Positions 55,208 to 64,000 of a DNA stretch of 64,000 bases are shown here, one piece after another. The notes beneath the pieces were generated by a model, which saw only the letters and a program-made list of their open reading frames with translations, made no database searches and was not told the origin of the DNA. The DNA lies in contig NZ_JMPR01000004.1 of assembly GCF_000735525.1 (NCBI RefSeq), positions 124,001-188,000 of the forward strand. Direction: 5' to 3'. Numbering within the stretch: position 1 is the stretch's first letter; each line of letters begins with the position of its first letter. Both the position numbers and the translations under genes were made by a program. Source of the stretch: Tatumella ptyseos ATCC 33301. GTDB lineage: Bacteria; Pseudomonadota; Gammaproteobacteria; Enterobacterales; Enterobacteriaceae.

Positions 55208-56428
55208 ATGGAAAGGCATTATGTCGGTTCAGAGATTGGCACATTACGCAGCGTTCTGCTGCATCGTCCGAACCTTAGCCTGCAACGGCTGACTCCGGAA
55301 AATTGTCAGGATTTATTATTTGATGATGTATTAGACGTCGAACGGGCCGGAAAAGAACATGACCGCTTTGCCGCAGTCCTGCGGGCACAGGGGGTGGAAG
55401 TATTATTATTGACCGATTTACTGACCCGGACACTGGATGTTCCTGAAGCAAAACGCTGGTTATTGCAGCAACAGATTTCCGACTACCGCTTAGGCCCGGG
55501 CTTTGCTGAAGAGATCCGCAACTGGCTGGGTCAGATGTCTCACCGGGAGCTTGCCCGTCATCTGACCGGGGGACTGACCCGGGATGAAGTCCCTCAGGAA
55601 ATCTGCAGTATTACCGGTCGCAGTAGCACGACGGATGACTTTATTACCCGCCCTTTGCCCAACCATTTATTTACCCGCGATACCTCATGCTGGATTTATC
55701 AGGGGGTCAGCATTAATCCGATGGCAAAAATTGCCAGACAGCGTGAAACCTATAATCTGCGGGCTATCTATCGCTGGCACCCGGCCTTTGCGGGTGGTGA
55801 CTTTATTAAATATTACGGTGATGAAGATCGTCACTATGACCATGCCACACTGGAAGGTGGCGATGTGCTGGTGGCAGGTCGTGGCAGTGTCCTTATCGGT
55901 CTTTCAGAACGTACCACGGCTCAGGGAATCGAATTTCTGGCTCTCTCCCTCTTCCGTCACCATCAGGCAAAACGCGTGGTCGTTATGGAGCTACCGAAAC
56001 AACGCTCCTGTATGCATCTCGACACCGTGATGACCCACCTGGATATGGACACTTTCTCCGTCTATCCGCAAATCATTAATACCGGCATGCCTTGCTGGAT
56101 CTTAACGCCTGACGGTAAAGGCGGCTTAATCCGTACAGCAGAAGCGAATTACCTTATCGCGCTGGAAAAAGCCCTGGAGATCGATCAGGTACGGGTGATC
56201 ACTACCGGCGGCGACCGTTTTGAAGCAGAACGGGAGCAATGGAACGATGCCAACAATGTCCTCACCCTGCGTCCGGGCGTCGTCGTCAGCTACGAGCGTA
56301 ATTTACGGACCAATGAAAAGTATGACCAGGCCGGGATCACTGTACTGCCAATTGCCGGTGATGAACTCGGACGTGGCCGTGGCGGAGCAAGGTGTATGAG
56401 CTGCCCGCTGGAAAGAGACGGGATCTGA
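55208..56428 (+). CDS. arcA: Arginine deiminase
   Basis: A 406-residue guanidino-group hydrolase. Visible motifs are [27 protein letters not shown] (Asp/His), [13 protein letters not shown] and the catalytic Cys396 in [15 protein letters not shown]. It converts arginine to citrulline and ammonia, the first step of the ATP-yielding arginine deiminase pathway; the ammonia also protects against acid. First gene of arcA-arcC-arcB-arcD-argR. An AAGGAG ribosome-binding site precedes ATG. Confidence 0.96.
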   Translation: MERHYVGSEIGTLRSVLLHRPNLSLQRLTPENCQDLLFDDVLDVERAGKEHDRFAAVLRAQGVEVLLLTDLLTRTLDVPEAKRWLLQQQISDYRLGPGFAEEIRNWLGQMSHRELARHLTGGLTRDEVPQEICSITGRSSTTDDFITRPLPNHLFTRDTSCWIYQGVSINPMAKIARQRETYNLRAIYRWHPAFAGGDFIKYYGDEDRHYDHATLEGGDVLVAGRGSVLIGLSERTTAQGIEFLALSLFRHHQAKRVVVMELPKQRSCMHLDTVMTHLDMDTFSVYPQIINTGMPCWILTPDGKGGLIRTAEANYLIALEKALEIDQVRVITTGGDRFEAEREQWNDANNVLTLRPGVVVSYERNLRTNEKYDQAGITVLPIAGDELGRGRGGARCMSCPLERDGI

Positions 56429-56447
56429 ATAACAAGGAGAAAAACAG

Positions 56448-57362
56448 ATGGAGAAAAAACCTGTTCTGGTCGTAGCGCTTGGTGGTAATGCACTCCTTAA
56501 ACGGGGTGAACCACTGGAAGCCGGTATTCAGCAGCAAAATATTCTTATTGCTGCCGGTGTCATTGCTCGTCTGACCGATGAGTGGCGGGTGGTTCTGGTG
56601 CACGGCAACGGCCCGCAGGTCGGCCTGCTTGCCTTACAGAATGCGGCGTATTCTGACGTCGCACCCTATCCGCTGGATATTCTGGTCGCAGAAAGTCAGG
56701 GAATGGTGGGGTATATGCTGCAACAGGCATTGCGGAATGCACTGCCCTCTCAGGAAGTCACGACCTTGCTGACCCGGGTGACCGTGGATCCCGCTGATCC
56801 GGCGTTTCAGGACCCGTGTAAATATATAGGCCCGGTCTATACCTCCGTGCAGGCCGCTGACCTGGCCGCTGAAAAGGGATGGCGTATCAAGCAGGACGGG
56901 ACAGGTTTTCGCCGCGTCGTACCCTCGCCTGCCCCTCTGGCTATTTCGGAAAGCGCGGCCATCCATACTCTATTGCAGCATGATCATCTGGTCATCTGCA
57001 ATGGCGGCGGAGGGATCCCTGTGGTGCAGACAGGGCAGACAATGGCGGGCTGCGAAGCGGTGATCGATAAAGATCTTTCTGCTGCCCTGCTCGCCACTCA
57101 ACTACAGGCCGATGCACTGTTGATCCTGACCGATGCAGATGCCGTCTACCGGGACTGGGGAACACCCTCTCAGGAGGCTATCGGGCAGGTCACCGTCAGT
57201 TCGCTGGCAGGCACCCGGTTTGATGCCGGTTCCATGGGGCCGAAAGTGGATGCCTGCTGTCAGTTTGTCAGAACCTGTGGCGGGTATGCCGGTATCGGTT
57301 CTCTGCAGGACGGCGGCAGGATCCTCAGCGGACAGAAAGGAACGCTGATCATTCCGGGCTGA
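56448..57362 (+). CDS. arcC: Carbamate kinase
   Basis: A 304-residue amino-acid-kinase-fold enzyme: VVALGGNALLKRGEP, VVLVHGNGPQVGLLALQ, NGGGGIPVV and DKDLSAALLATQLQADALLILTDADAVY. It makes ATP from ADP and carbamoyl phosphate, the energy step of the pathway. It lies 19 bp after arcA. It reaches the OTC gene over 72 bp that contain a stable hairpin. Confidence 0.95.
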   Translation: MEKKPVLVVALGGNALLKRGEPLEAGIQQQNILIAAGVIARLTDEWRVVLVHGNGPQVGLLALQNAAYSDVAPYPLDILVAESQGMVGYMLQQALRNALPSQEVTTLLTRVTVDPADPAFQDPCKYIGPVYTSVQAADLAAEKGWRIKQDGTGFRRVVPSPAPLAISESAAIHTLLQHDHLVICNGGGGIPVVQTGQTMAGCEAVIDKDLSAALLATQLQADALLILTDADAVYRDWGTPSQEAIGQVTVSSLAGTRFDAGSMGPKVDACCQFVRTCGGYAGIGSLQDGGRILSGQKGTLIIPG

Positions 57363-57381
57363 TGCCCCGCTTTACTCCCTG

Positions 57382-57406
57382 CTGTCTGCCTTCATCCGGC
57401 AGACAG
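57382..57406 (+). promoter_or_regulatory. Intercistronic hairpin between arcC and arcB
   Basis: CTGTCTGCC-TTCATCC-GGCAGACAG, a 9-bp perfect stem with no T-run. It probably stabilises or divides the polycistronic mRNA. Confidence 0.5.
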
Positions 57407-57434
57407 TCTTCCCCTGAAAATAAGGATATTCACT

Positions 57435-58439
57435 ATGTCAGTCACATTGAAAAACCGTCACTTCCTGAAACTGCTGGATTATAGCGCCGATGAAATTCAT
57501 TACCTGCTGACGCTGGCCCGTCAGCTTAAACATGACAAACGTTGTGGTCAGGAACGTCCCCGACTGACCGGTAAAAATATCGCGCTGATCTTCGAAAAGA
57601 GTTCCACCCGCACCCGCTGTGCGTTTGAAGTCGCGGCTTTCGACCAGGGAGCACAGGTCACTTATCTGGGGCCTTCCGGTTCCCAGATTGGCCACAAAGA
57701 ATCGATGAAAGACACGGCCCGGGTTCTGGGGCGTATGTATGACGGTATCGAGTACCGTGGGTTTGGGCAGAAGATAGTCGAAGAACTGGCAGATAATGCC
57801 GGCGTACCGGTCTGGAACGGCCTGACCGATGAGTTCCATCCCACCCAGATCCTGGCGGATTTAATGACCATGCTGGAACATGCGCCCGGCCGGTCGCTTA
57901 ACTCGTTACGGTTTGCTTATCTGGGCGATGCCCGCAACAACATGGGGAATTCCCTGATGGCCGGCGCGGCCATTATGGGTATGGATATTCGTCTGGTCGC
58001 TCCGCGGGCTTTCTGGCCGGACGAAGCACTGGTCAGCCGGTGTCGTCACATTGCAGCCACCAGCGGAGCCCGTATCACTCTTACCGAATCGGTGGCTGAG
58101 GGTGTGAAAGATGTCGACTTTCTCTACACCGATGTCTGGGTATCGATGGGTGAACCGAAAGAGGCCTGGGCGGAGCGTGTCAGCCTGATGACTCCCTACC
58201 AGGTCAATCAGCAGGTGGTTGAAGCTACCGGCAATCCGCAGGTGAAATTTATGCACTGTCTGCCCGCGTTCCATAACGAACAAACGACGGTCGGGCGGGA
58301 AATCGAAGAGACTTTCGGGCTGAAAGGGCTGGAAGTCAGTGAGGAGGTTTTTGAGTCTGCCCGGTCGATTGTTTTCGATGAAGCAGAAAACCGTATGCAC
58401 ACGATTAAAGCCGTGATGGTGGCAACCCTGGCCGATTAA
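57435..58439 (+). CDS. arcB: Ornithine carbamoyltransferase, catabolic
   Basis: A 334-residue paralogue of the enzyme at 53577-54584, with STRTR ([12 protein letters not shown]), HPTQ, DVWVSMG and HCLP. Here it should run in the phosphorolysis direction: citrulline plus phosphate to ornithine and carbamoyl phosphate, which ArcC then uses. The catabolic role is inferred from operon position; the active-site motifs do not distinguish the two. Confidence 0.93.
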   Translation: MSVTLKNRHFLKLLDYSADEIHYLLTLARQLKHDKRCGQERPRLTGKNIALIFEKSSTRTRCAFEVAAFDQGAQVTYLGPSGSQIGHKESMKDTARVLGRMYDGIEYRGFGQKIVEELADNAGVPVWNGLTDEFHPTQILADLMTMLEHAPGRSLNSLRFAYLGDARNNMGNSLMAGAAIMGMDIRLVAPRAFWPDEALVSRCRHIAATSGARITLTESVAEGVKDVDFLYTDVWVSMGEPKEAWAERVSLMTPYQVNQQVVEATGNPQVKFMHCLPAFHNEQTTVGREIEETFGLKGLEVSEEVFESARSIVFDEAENRMHTIKAVMVATLAD

Positions 58440-58489
58440 CTGACCGAACGCAGGTACGGCTTGTCCGGCGTACCTGCAGGGAGAGTGAC

Positions 58490-59893
58490 ATGAAAAAACT
58501 TAAATTCCCTTCTGCATATACCATTCTGTTCGGGCTGATTATTCTGGTGGCCGGACTGAGCTGGATAATTCCCGCCGGTCAGTACCGGATGGAGATGAAT
58601 CCCCGTCTGGAGCAGGAAGTCCCTGTCGCCGGAACCTATCATACCGTCGCCTCCAACCCTCAGGGGATCACCGATATTTTTCTGGCACCGATAGACGGGC
58701 TTTGGGATCACAAGACAGGGGAAGCCGGTGCCATTGATGTTGCACTCTTTATTCTCATCATTGGTGGCTTTCTGGGAGTCACCAATAAAACCGGGGCGAT
58801 CGATGCCGGGATCCAGCGAGTCATGTTACGACTGAAGGGAAAAGAAGAGTGGATGATCCCAATTCTGATGGGGCTGTTCGCGCTGGGCGGCACTATCTAC
58901 GGGATGGCAGAAGAATCCCTGCCATTTTACTCTCTGCTGGTCCCGGTCATGATGGCCGCCGGTTTTGATCCGCTGGTCGCCGCATCTACCGTATTGCTGG
59001 GGGCCGGTATCGGCACGCTGGGGTCCACCATCAACCCGTTTGCTACCGTGATTGCCTCTAACGCCGCAGGAATACCGTTCACTGACGGGATTATGCTGCG
59101 GGTGGCGATGCTGGTCAGCGGCTGGTTGCTGTGTGTGTGGTGGGTACGCCGCTATGCACTCAGGATCCGCAAAGACCCCGGGCTCTCCATCGTTGCCGAC
59201 CAGGCTGACGAAAACCGCCGCTACTTTCTGTCTCAGCAGACCGGAGAGAGTCTGGAATTCACTCTGAAACGGAAGATCATTCTGGTGCTGTTCGCGGTGG
59301 CGTTTGTCATTATGATTTACGGTGTCGCGGTACAGGGCTGGTGGATGGGAGAAATTTCCGCCATGTTCCTCGCGGCGGCCATTCTTGTGGCTCTGGTGGC
59401 AGGTATGAGTGAAGAAACCTTCACTACCACCTTTATCGACGGGGCTCGCGATCTGCTGGGAGTCGCGCTGATTATCGGTATCGCCCGCGGCATTGTCGTG
59501 ATCATGGATAATGGCATGATCACCCATACTCTGCTGAACGCTGCAGAGCATATGGTCAGCGGCTTACCGGCGGTCATCTTTATCAACGTCACCTGGCTTA
59601 TTGAAGTGGTGCTGTCCTTCCTGGTGCCATCGTCTTCCGGACTGGCGGTACTGAGTATGCCGGTACTGGCTCCTCTGGCCGACTTCACAGGCACCGGGCG
59701 CGAGATAGTCGTCAGTGCCTATCAGTCAGCTTCCGGGCTGGTTAACCTGATAACACCGACGTCAGCGGTGGTCATGGGCGGGCTGGCGATTGCCAGAGTA
59801 CCTTATGTCCGTTACCTGAAATGGGTCGCACCGTTGATGGTGATCCTTGTGATACTGAATATAGTCCTGCTCAGTGTCTCTGCGTTACTATAA
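58490..59893 (+). CDS. YfcC/ArcD-like membrane carrier of the arginine deiminase operon
   Basis: A 467-residue protein with about 12 membrane segments starting FPSAYTILFGLIILVAGLSWIIPAGQY. Further blocks are GALDVALFILIIGGFLGVTNKTGAID-like, LGAGIGTLGSTINPFATVIASNAAGI and VPSSSGLAVLSMPVLAPLADF. This is the YfcC family of basic amino acid and C4-dicarboxylate-type carriers. The operon position predicts arginine/ornithine exchange, which the pathway needs. It is not related to the APC-type ArcD of Pseudomonas. Confidence 0.88.
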   Translation: MKKLKFPSAYTILFGLIILVAGLSWIIPAGQYRMEMNPRLEQEVPVAGTYHTVASNPQGITDIFLAPIDGLWDHKTGEAGAIDVALFILIIGGFLGVTNKTGAIDAGIQRVMLRLKGKEEWMIPILMGLFALGGTIYGMAEESLPFYSLLVPVMMAAGFDPLVAASTVLLGAGIGTLGSTINPFATVIASNAAGIPFTDGIMLRVAMLVSGWLLCVWWVRRYALRIRKDPGLSIVADQADENRRYFLSQQTGESLEFTLKRKIILVLFAVAFVIMIYGVAVQGWWMGEISAMFLAAAILVALVAGMSEETFTTTFIDGARDLLGVALIIGIARGIVVIMDNGMITHTLLNAAEHMVSGLPAVIFINVTWLIEVVLSFLVPSSSGLAVLSMPVLAPLADFTGTGREIVVSAYQSASGLVNLITPTSAVVMGGLAIARVPYVRYLKWVAPLMVILVILNIVLLSVSALL

Positions 59894-59993
59894 CTGACAA
59901 AGGCCCCTGACTCAGTGGACGCCAGCCAGGGCGCTGTCACTGCCGCCGACGTCCGGTCCGGGGCCATCCCCGGCTGACAATGGAGATGTCATT

Positions 59994-60473
59994 ATGCCTG
60001 TTCTCACCCCCGCCAGTCAGAAAGAACTCAGACAGCTGGCCCTCTGCCAGCGGTTGATTATGCAAAACAGTTATCTTTCCCAGGAAGCCTTGCGCCGTGA
60101 TCTGAAACGTAACGGCTATGCCCTGATAAGCCAGTCAACCGTGTCGCGTTTACTGAAAATGCTCGGTGCTATCAAAATCCGTAATGGCCGGGGGCAACGG
60201 ATCTATACCCTTAACCCCCTGTTGCAGTTAGCGCCGCGCGCCAGCAGAACCATTGCAGAGATGGTGATCGATATTGTCTGCAACAATGAATTTATTCTGA
60301 TCCATACGGCCGCAGGTTATGGCCGTGCAGTCGCACGGATCCTTGATTGTCAGGACCTGGCCCCGGTAATGGGCGTGGTCGCCGGCAGCGATAATGTCTG
60401 GATTGCGCCCCGACAGTGCAGGCAGATTTCTGCGCTTTATGAGGAAATCTGTACTCTGCTGAAGGTTCCCTGA
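59994..60473 (+). CDS. Second ArgR-family regulator
   Basis: A 159-residue protein. The N-terminal winged helix (RQLALCQRLIMQNSYLSQEALRRDLKRNGYALISQSTVSRLLKMLGAIKIRNGRGQRIY) contains the ArgR SQSTVSR recognition helix. The C-terminal oligomerisation domain ends GVVAGSDNVWIAP. In E. coli ArgR the matching GTIAGDDT has two Asp that bind arginine; here the first is Ser, so ligand binding may differ. It closes the arc operon and probably controls it. The chromosomal ArgR should be elsewhere. Confidence 0.88.
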   Translation: MPVLTPASQKELRQLALCQRLIMQNSYLSQEALRRDLKRNGYALISQSTVSRLLKMLGAIKIRNGRGQRIYTLNPLLQLAPRASRTIAEMVIDIVCNNEFILIHTAAGYGRAVARILDCQDLAPVMGVVAGSDNVWIAPRQCRQISALYEEICTLLKVP

Positions 60474-60511
60474 ATCATCGCTACCGGCCCTGCATTTTAT
60501 GCCGGCTTCTC

Positions 60512-60546
60512 TTGTCAGGAATTCTGTGGCCGGTATAATGCGCGAA
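60512..60546 (+). promoter_or_regulatory. pyrBI promoter
   Basis: TTGTCA (60512-60517), 16-bp spacer, TATAAT (60534-60539). The start region GCGCGAAAATTTTCC contains A and T runs suited to UTP-dependent slippage during initiation, a control known for E. coli pyrBI. Confidence 0.75.
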
Positions 60547-60564
60547 AATTTTCCGGGAAATCGC

Positions 60565-60726
60565 ATGCCACAGATCATGACACAACATGAGATCCGTACC
60601 TGCCCGAACGCAGGTGGCAGCCCGTTTTTTTCCCGCATCAATGTCTATTTCATAAAAAAAGCCCCTGTTTCAGGGGCTTTTTTTTGCCTGTCATCTGCTC
60701 GTGCCGAGGATATTACTTATGGCTAA
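60565..60726 (+). CDS. pyrL: pyrBI leader peptide PyrL
   Basis: A 53-residue leader frame starting ATG 60565 (GGGA 6 nt upstream; ATG 60577 is an alternative). It reads [13 protein letters not shown] over the U-run at 60625-60631 and GAFF over the terminator, parallel to GLPFFF and GAFF in E. coli PyrL (44 aa). Coupled translation lets polymerase pass the attenuator when UTP is low. It is unusual in running on to overlap the pyrB start by 8 bp, so its translation may also drive pyrB. Confidence 0.7.
   Translation: MPQIMTQHEIRTCPNAGGSPFFSRINVYFIKKAPVSGAFFCLSSARAEDITYG
60597..60685 (+). terminator. pyrBI attenuator with upstream pause hairpin
   Basis: ACCTGC-CCGAAC-GCAGGT (from about 60598) then a seven-T stretch form the pause site; GCCCCTG-TTT-CAGGGGC (60661-60677) with eight T is the terminator. 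This pause-terminator pair is the standard UTP-sensing attenuator. Confidence 0.85.
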
Positions 60727-61654
60727 CCCCCTCTATCGAAAAAATATTATCTCCATTAATGACCTGAACCGTGATGAGCTGGAGCTGGTTTTAGAGACCG
60801 CTGCACGGCTGAAGGCATCGCCGCAACCAGAGCTGCTGAAGCATAAGGTGATTGCCAGCTGTTTTTTTGAGGCATCGACACGTACCCGCCTCTCTTTTGA
60901 AACGGCTATCCACCGGCTGGGGGCTTCCGTGGTCGGTTTTTCTGACGGCGGTAATACTTCACTGGGCAAAAAAGGAGAAACGCTGGCCGATACGATTTCC
61001 GTCATCAGCACCTATGTGGATGCCATCGTGATGCGCCACCCGCAGGAAGGTGCCGCCAGGCTGGCCACCGAATTCGCCGGTGATATCCCGGTACTGAATG
61101 CCGGCGATGGTGCAAACCAGCACCCGACTCAGACCCTGCTCGATCTGTTCACCATCAGTGAAACACAGCAACGGCTGGATAATCTGAATATTGCCATGGT
61201 GGGCGACCTGAAATATGGCCGGACCGTCCATTCCCTGACTCAGGCCCTCTCTAAATTCGACAATAACCGTTTCTTCTTTATTGCGCCGGAAGCCCTGACC
61301 ATGCCTGCGTATATTACGGATCTGCTCGACGAAAAGGGCATTACCTGGTCGCGCCACGCTTCTATTGAGGAAGTGATCCCGCAGACGGATATTTTATATA
61401 TGACCCGTGTCCAGAAAGAGCGCCTGGACCCTTCCGAATATGCCAACGTAAAAGCCCAGTTTATCCTGCGGGCGGCCGACCTGACCGGTGCCCGTGAGAC
61501 GATGAAGGTGCTGCATCCTTTGCCCCGCGTGGATGAAATTGATACCGATGTCGATTCGACGCCCTATGCCTGGTACTTCCGCCAGGCCGGGAATGGTATC
61601 TATGCCCGCCAGGCATTACTGGCTCTGGTGTTAAATAAAGAACTCACTGCATAA
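60719..61654 (+). CDS. pyrB: Aspartate carbamoyltransferase, catalytic chain
   Basis: A 311-residue enzyme, the E. coli length, starting [22 protein letters not shown]. Motifs are STRTRLSFE (carbamoyl phosphate), [37 protein letters not shown] and HPLPRVDEI. It makes carbamoyl-aspartate in pyrimidine synthesis. ATG 60719 is chosen over an in-frame GTG at 60701 by homology. It is followed after 15 bp by pyrI. Confidence 0.98.
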   Translation: MANPLYRKNIISINDLNRDELELVLETAARLKASPQPELLKHKVIASCFFEASTRTRLSFETAIHRLGASVVGFSDGGNTSLGKKGETLADTISVISTYVDAIVMRHPQEGAARLATEFAGDIPVLNAGDGANQHPTQTLLDLFTISETQQRLDNLNIAMVGDLKYGRTVHSLTQALSKFDNNRFFFIAPEALTMPAYITDLLDEKGITWSRHASIEEVIPQTDILYMTRVQKERLDPSEYANVKAQFILRAADLTGARETMKVLHPLPRVDEIDTDVDSTPYAWYFRQAGNGIYARQALLALVLNKELTA

Positions 61655-61669
61655 CGGGGGAACAGAAAG

Positions 61670-62134
61670 ATGACTCAGGATAATAAATTACAGGTTGAAG
61701 CCATCAAATGCGGTACTGTCATTGACCATATTCCGGCCCGTGTCGGCTTCCGGTTACTTTCATTGTTCCGCCTGACAGAAACCGATCAGCGGATTACCAT
61801 TGGTCTTAACCTGCCTTCCGGTGAAATGCAGCAGAAAGATCTGATTAAAATCGAAAATACCTTTCTGACAGAGGAACAGATCAACCAGCTGGCGCTTTAT
61901 GCTCCTCATGCCACCGTCAACCGTATCGACAACTATGATGTCGTCGCCAAAAGAGTGCCGGAATTACCTGACAGAATAGAGCGGGTACTGAGTTGCCCGA
62001 ACAGTAACTGCATCAGCCATAACGAACCGGTCAGCTCATCATTTACGGTGCGTCAGCGGCCACAGGACATTATGCTGACCTGCAAATACTGTGAAAAAGA
62101 ATTTGCCCGTCATGTCGTCATGGGGCACTGGTAA
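61670..62134 (+). CDS. pyrI: Aspartate carbamoyltransferase, regulatory chain
   Basis: A 154-residue protein. The allosteric nucleotide-binding domain ([28 protein letters not shown]) is followed by the zinc domain with four Cys (CPNSNC and CKYC). It gives CTP inhibition and ATP activation to PyrB. AGAAAG precedes the ATG; it is in one operon with pyrB. Confidence 0.97.
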   Translation: MTQDNKLQVEAIKCGTVIDHIPARVGFRLLSLFRLTETDQRITIGLNLPSGEMQQKDLIKIENTFLTEEQINQLALYAPHATVNRIDNYDVVAKRVPELPDRIERVLSCPNSNCISHNEPVSSSFTVRQRPQDIMLTCKYCEKEFARHVVMGHW

Positions 62135-62212
62135 TCATCACTCACCCTTTTATAATGGGGATGCATCCGCCTGAGGGCTGAGTCGTCCTCGTATATTCAT
62201 TAAGGAGAAGTT

Positions 62213-62599
62213 ATGTCCCGCGTCATCAGTACCGAAAATGCACCGGCTGCTATCGGCCCGTATGTACAGGCTGTCGATCTCGGCAATATGATCATTACTT
62301 CCGGCCAGATCCCGGTTGATCCAAAAACCGGTGATGTTCCTGAGGATGTTACTGCTCAGACCCGCCAGTCTCTGGCAAACGTCAAAGCTATTATCGAAGA
62401 AGCCGGACTGACCGTTGGCGATATCGTAAAAACCACCGTCTTCGTCAAAGACTTAAACGATTTCACCACCGTCAATGCCGCGTATGAAGCCTTCTTTACT
62501 GAAAATCAGTCCGGCTTTCCTGCGCGCTCTTGCGTGGAAGTCGCTCGTCTGCCAAAAGACGTAAAAATTGAAATTGAAGCGATTGCCGTCCGTCGCTGA
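62213..62599 (+). CDS. ridA: Enamine/imine deaminase RidA
   Basis: A 128-residue protein: AIGPYVQAVDLGNMIITSGQIPVDPKTG, DIVKTTVFVKDLNDF and the signature PARSCVEVARLPKDVKIEIEAIA, including the catalytic Arg. It hydrolyses reactive enamines such as 2-aminoacrylate made by PLP enzymes. It follows pyrBI as in E. coli (yjgF). TAAGGAGAAG is a strong ribosome-binding site. TATAAT at 62151-62156 may be its own -10. Confidence 0.96.
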   Translation: MSRVISTENAPAAIGPYVQAVDLGNMIITSGQIPVDPKTGDVPEDVTAQTRQSLANVKAIIEEAGLTVGDIVKTTVFVKDLNDFTTVNAAYEAFFTENQSGFPARSCVEVARLPKDVKIEIEAIAVRR

Positions 62600-62606
62600 T
62601 ACCGAT

Positions 62607-62628
62607 AGCGGCTCCTCCGGGAGCCGCT
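62607..62628 (+). terminator. Hairpin after ridA
   Basis: AGCGGCTC-CTCCGG-GAGCCGCT, an 8-bp stem 8 bp after the stop, with only a loose T-rich tail. Probably a weak terminator. Confidence 0.5.
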
Positions 62629-62700
62629 TCCGCACTTTATTTCTCCCCTGTGCTGCCTTCACTACCGTCCTGACACCTTCATTTGCCTTTTTAAGCTTCT

Positions 62701-62786
62701 TTGTTCTGAATCAAACTCCAATCACTTATTTCACTGAAAATACCACATATAGTGTTTAGAATTATATCTAACACTATATATAGGTG
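62701..62786 (+). promoter_or_regulatory. nrdD control region: FNR site and two NrdR boxes
   Basis: TTGTT-CTGA-ATCAA (62701-62714) matches the FNR consensus with one mismatch. Two NrdR-type boxes follow: TACCACATATAGTGTT (62741-62756) and ACACTATATATAGGTG (62771-62786), 30 bp apart start to start. The arrangement predicts anaerobic activation by FNR and repression by NrdR over the transcription start. Confidence 0.75.
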
Positions 62787-62792
62787 ATCTTG

Positions 62793-64000
62793 ATGGATAC
62801 TATCGTTGTAAAACGGGATGGTTGCAAAGTACCCTTCTGCCGGCAGCGCATCGTGGATGCCATCCGGGCCGCAGCCAGTGCCGCCGGAGTGACCGATCCC
62901 GCGTATTGTGAGCAGATGGCCGACCAGGTCTGTGCAGAGTTACTGCAAAACCCGGAGCTGGATATCAGCCGGATCCAGCAGGTGGTAGAAGATACGCTGA
63001 TGACAGGTCCGTGGCCGGATGTGGCCCGCTGCTATATTGAATATCGTCATGACAGGGATACCCGTCGCGAACAGCGCAGCCAGCTCTACCGGGAGATCCG
63101 CGGGCTAATTGAACAGACGAATACGTCTCTGCTGAACGAAAATGCGAATAAAGACAGTAAAGTGATCCCGACGCAGCGGGATTTACTGGCAGGGATCGTC
63201 GCCAGACATTATGCGCGGCAGCATATTTTACCGGCCCGGGTGATGAAGGCGCATGACCGCGGAGAAATCCATTTTCACGACCTGGACTACTCTCCGTTCT
63301 TCCCGATGTTCAATTGCATGCTGATTGACCTGGAAGGAATGCTGACCCGGGGATTTAAAATGGGTAATGCCGAAATTGCGCCGCCCAAATCCATTGCCAC
63401 GGCAACCGCAGTGACCGCACAAATCATCGCTCAGGTCGCCAGCCATATTTATGGCGGTACCACGATTAATCGTATTGATGAAGTCCTCGCGCCCTATGTG
63501 GAAGCCAGCCTGCAACGTCACCGTGATACGGGCCGGGAATGGCAGGTTGCCGATGTTGAAGCCTATGCCGAGGCCCGGACACGTAAAGAGTGTTATGACG
63601 CGTTTCAGGCACTGGAATATGAAGTGAATACCCTGCACACCGCGAACGGCCAGACGCCGTTTGTGACTTTCGGTTTCGGACTGGGGACATCTGCTGCCTC
63701 CCGCATGATCCAGACCTCGATTCTGCAAAACCGCATCGCCGGGCTGGGTAAAAACCATAAAACGGCGGTGTTCCCGAAACTGGTATTCGCCATCCGCGAC
63801 GGGATCAACCACCGGCCCGGAGACTGTAACTACGATATTAAACAACTGGCGCTGGAATGTGCCAGCCAGCGGATGTACCCGGATATTCTGAATTACGACC
63901 AGGTAGTAAAAATTACCGGGTCCTTTAAGACCCCGATGGGCTGCCGCAGTTTTCTGGGCGTTTATGAGGAAGAAGGCCGGCAGATCCACGAAGGACGGAA
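62793..64000 (+). CDS. nrdD: Anaerobic ribonucleoside-triphosphate reductase (5' part; gene runs off the right edge)
   Basis: The frame is open from ATG 62793 to the window end (402 codons). The N-terminal ATP-cone is MDTIVVKRDGCKVPFCRQRIVDAIRAAA; the catalytic body includes RGEIHFHDLDYSPFFPMFNCMLIDLEGML and QTPFVTFGFGLG. It reduces ribonucleotides to deoxyribonucleotides without oxygen using a glycyl radical near the C-terminus, which lies outside the window. nrdG is expected next. In E. coli the treBC genes lie between ridA-side genes and nrdD; here nrdD follows ridA directly. Confidence 0.96.
   Translation, partial: MDTIVVKRDGCKVPFCRQRIVDAIRAAASAAGVTDPAYCEQMADQVCAELLQNPELDISRIQQVVEDTLMTGPWPDVARCYIEYRHDRDTRREQRSQLYREIRGLIEQTNTSLLNENANKDSKVIPTQRDLLAGIVARHYARQHILPARVMKAHDRGEIHFHDLDYSPFFPMFNCMLIDLEGMLTRGFKMGNAEIAPPKSIATATAVTAQIIAQVASHIYGGTTINRIDEVLAPYVEASLQRHRDTGREWQVADVEAYAEARTRKECYDAFQALEYEVNTLHTANGQTPFVTFGFGLGTSAASRMIQTSILQNRIAGLGKNHKTAVFPKLVFAIRDGINHRPGDCNYDIKQLALECASQRMYPDILNYDQVVKITGSFKTPMGCRSFLGVYEEEGRQIHEGR

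Noticed and set aside
58826-59551. 241-codon minus-strand ORF opposite the ArcD-like gene
   Set aside because: It is His/Gln/Asp-rich without domains and is antisense to a conserved membrane carrier.
63228-63989. 253-codon minus-strand ORF near the right edge
   Set aside because: It is antisense to nrdD, whose protein motifs are unambiguous.

Overview
The window comes from a gamma-proteobacterium of the order Enterobacterales. The evidence is the gene order leuX tRNA - yjgR, lptG-lptF < > pepA-holC-valS, miaE-rraB < > argI-type ornithine carbamoyltransferase, arcA-arcC-arcB and pyrBI-ridA-nrdD, with protein sequences very close to those of E. coli and Salmonella. I recall the arc cluster between argI and pyrBI from Salmonella. 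The genus cannot be fixed from this sequence; an Erwiniaceae or Enterobacteriaceae member is likely.

Layout. (1) 1-1609: right end of an older genomic island (DUF943 and DUF3289 genes), ending in a decayed P4-type integrase and a degenerate copy of the tRNA-Leu 3' end. (2) 1587-20950: a second, newer island of about 19.4 kb. It is bounded by two copies of the leuX 3' end and carries an intact P4-type integrase next to the intact tRNA. It has a CP4-like backbone (DUF4942, CbtA/CbeA type IV toxin-antitoxin, RadC, DUF932, two small secreted proteins, WYL regulator, UPF0174 protein, inovirus Gp2/YfjJ-like protein, AlpA). A restriction block with a complete type I system, an extra half-size S subunit, a RhuM-like fragment, a YgjP-like metallopeptidase and an Mrr enzyme lies between AlpA and the integrase. 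(3) 20928-41312: chromosomal backbone with leuX, yjjA, marC, yjgR, a transporter/peptidase/LysR catabolic unit, a DUF445 gene broken by an amber codon, an S6-type autotransporter protease, lptFG, pepA, holC and valS. (4) 41313-45047: a variable stretch with orphan and broken genes and three tandem copies of a 348-bp repeat. (5) 45048-51442: an RpiR regulator, class III aminotransferase, CMD-like protein, glutamine-type ABC transporter (glnHPQ) and a C45 acyltransferase, which looks like a nitrogen-compound utilisation locus. (6) 51721-64000: DUF1471 protein, miaE, rraB, anabolic OTC with tandem ARG boxes, the anaerobic arginine deiminase operon (arcA, arcC, catabolic OTC, ArcD-like carrier, second ArgR), pyrL-pyrBI, ridA and the start of nrdD.

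How the genes work together. The island combines DNA-mobility functions (integrase, AlpA, Gp2) with defence (type I restriction-modification, Mrr) and stabilisation (CbtA/CbeA). The right end is dominated by carbamoyl-phosphate and arginine metabolism: one OTC for arginine synthesis under ArgR, a second for arginine fermentation under a probable FNR site and ARG boxes, and aspartate carbamoyltransferase under UTP-sensitive attenuation. RidA and anaerobic ribonucleotide reductase follow.
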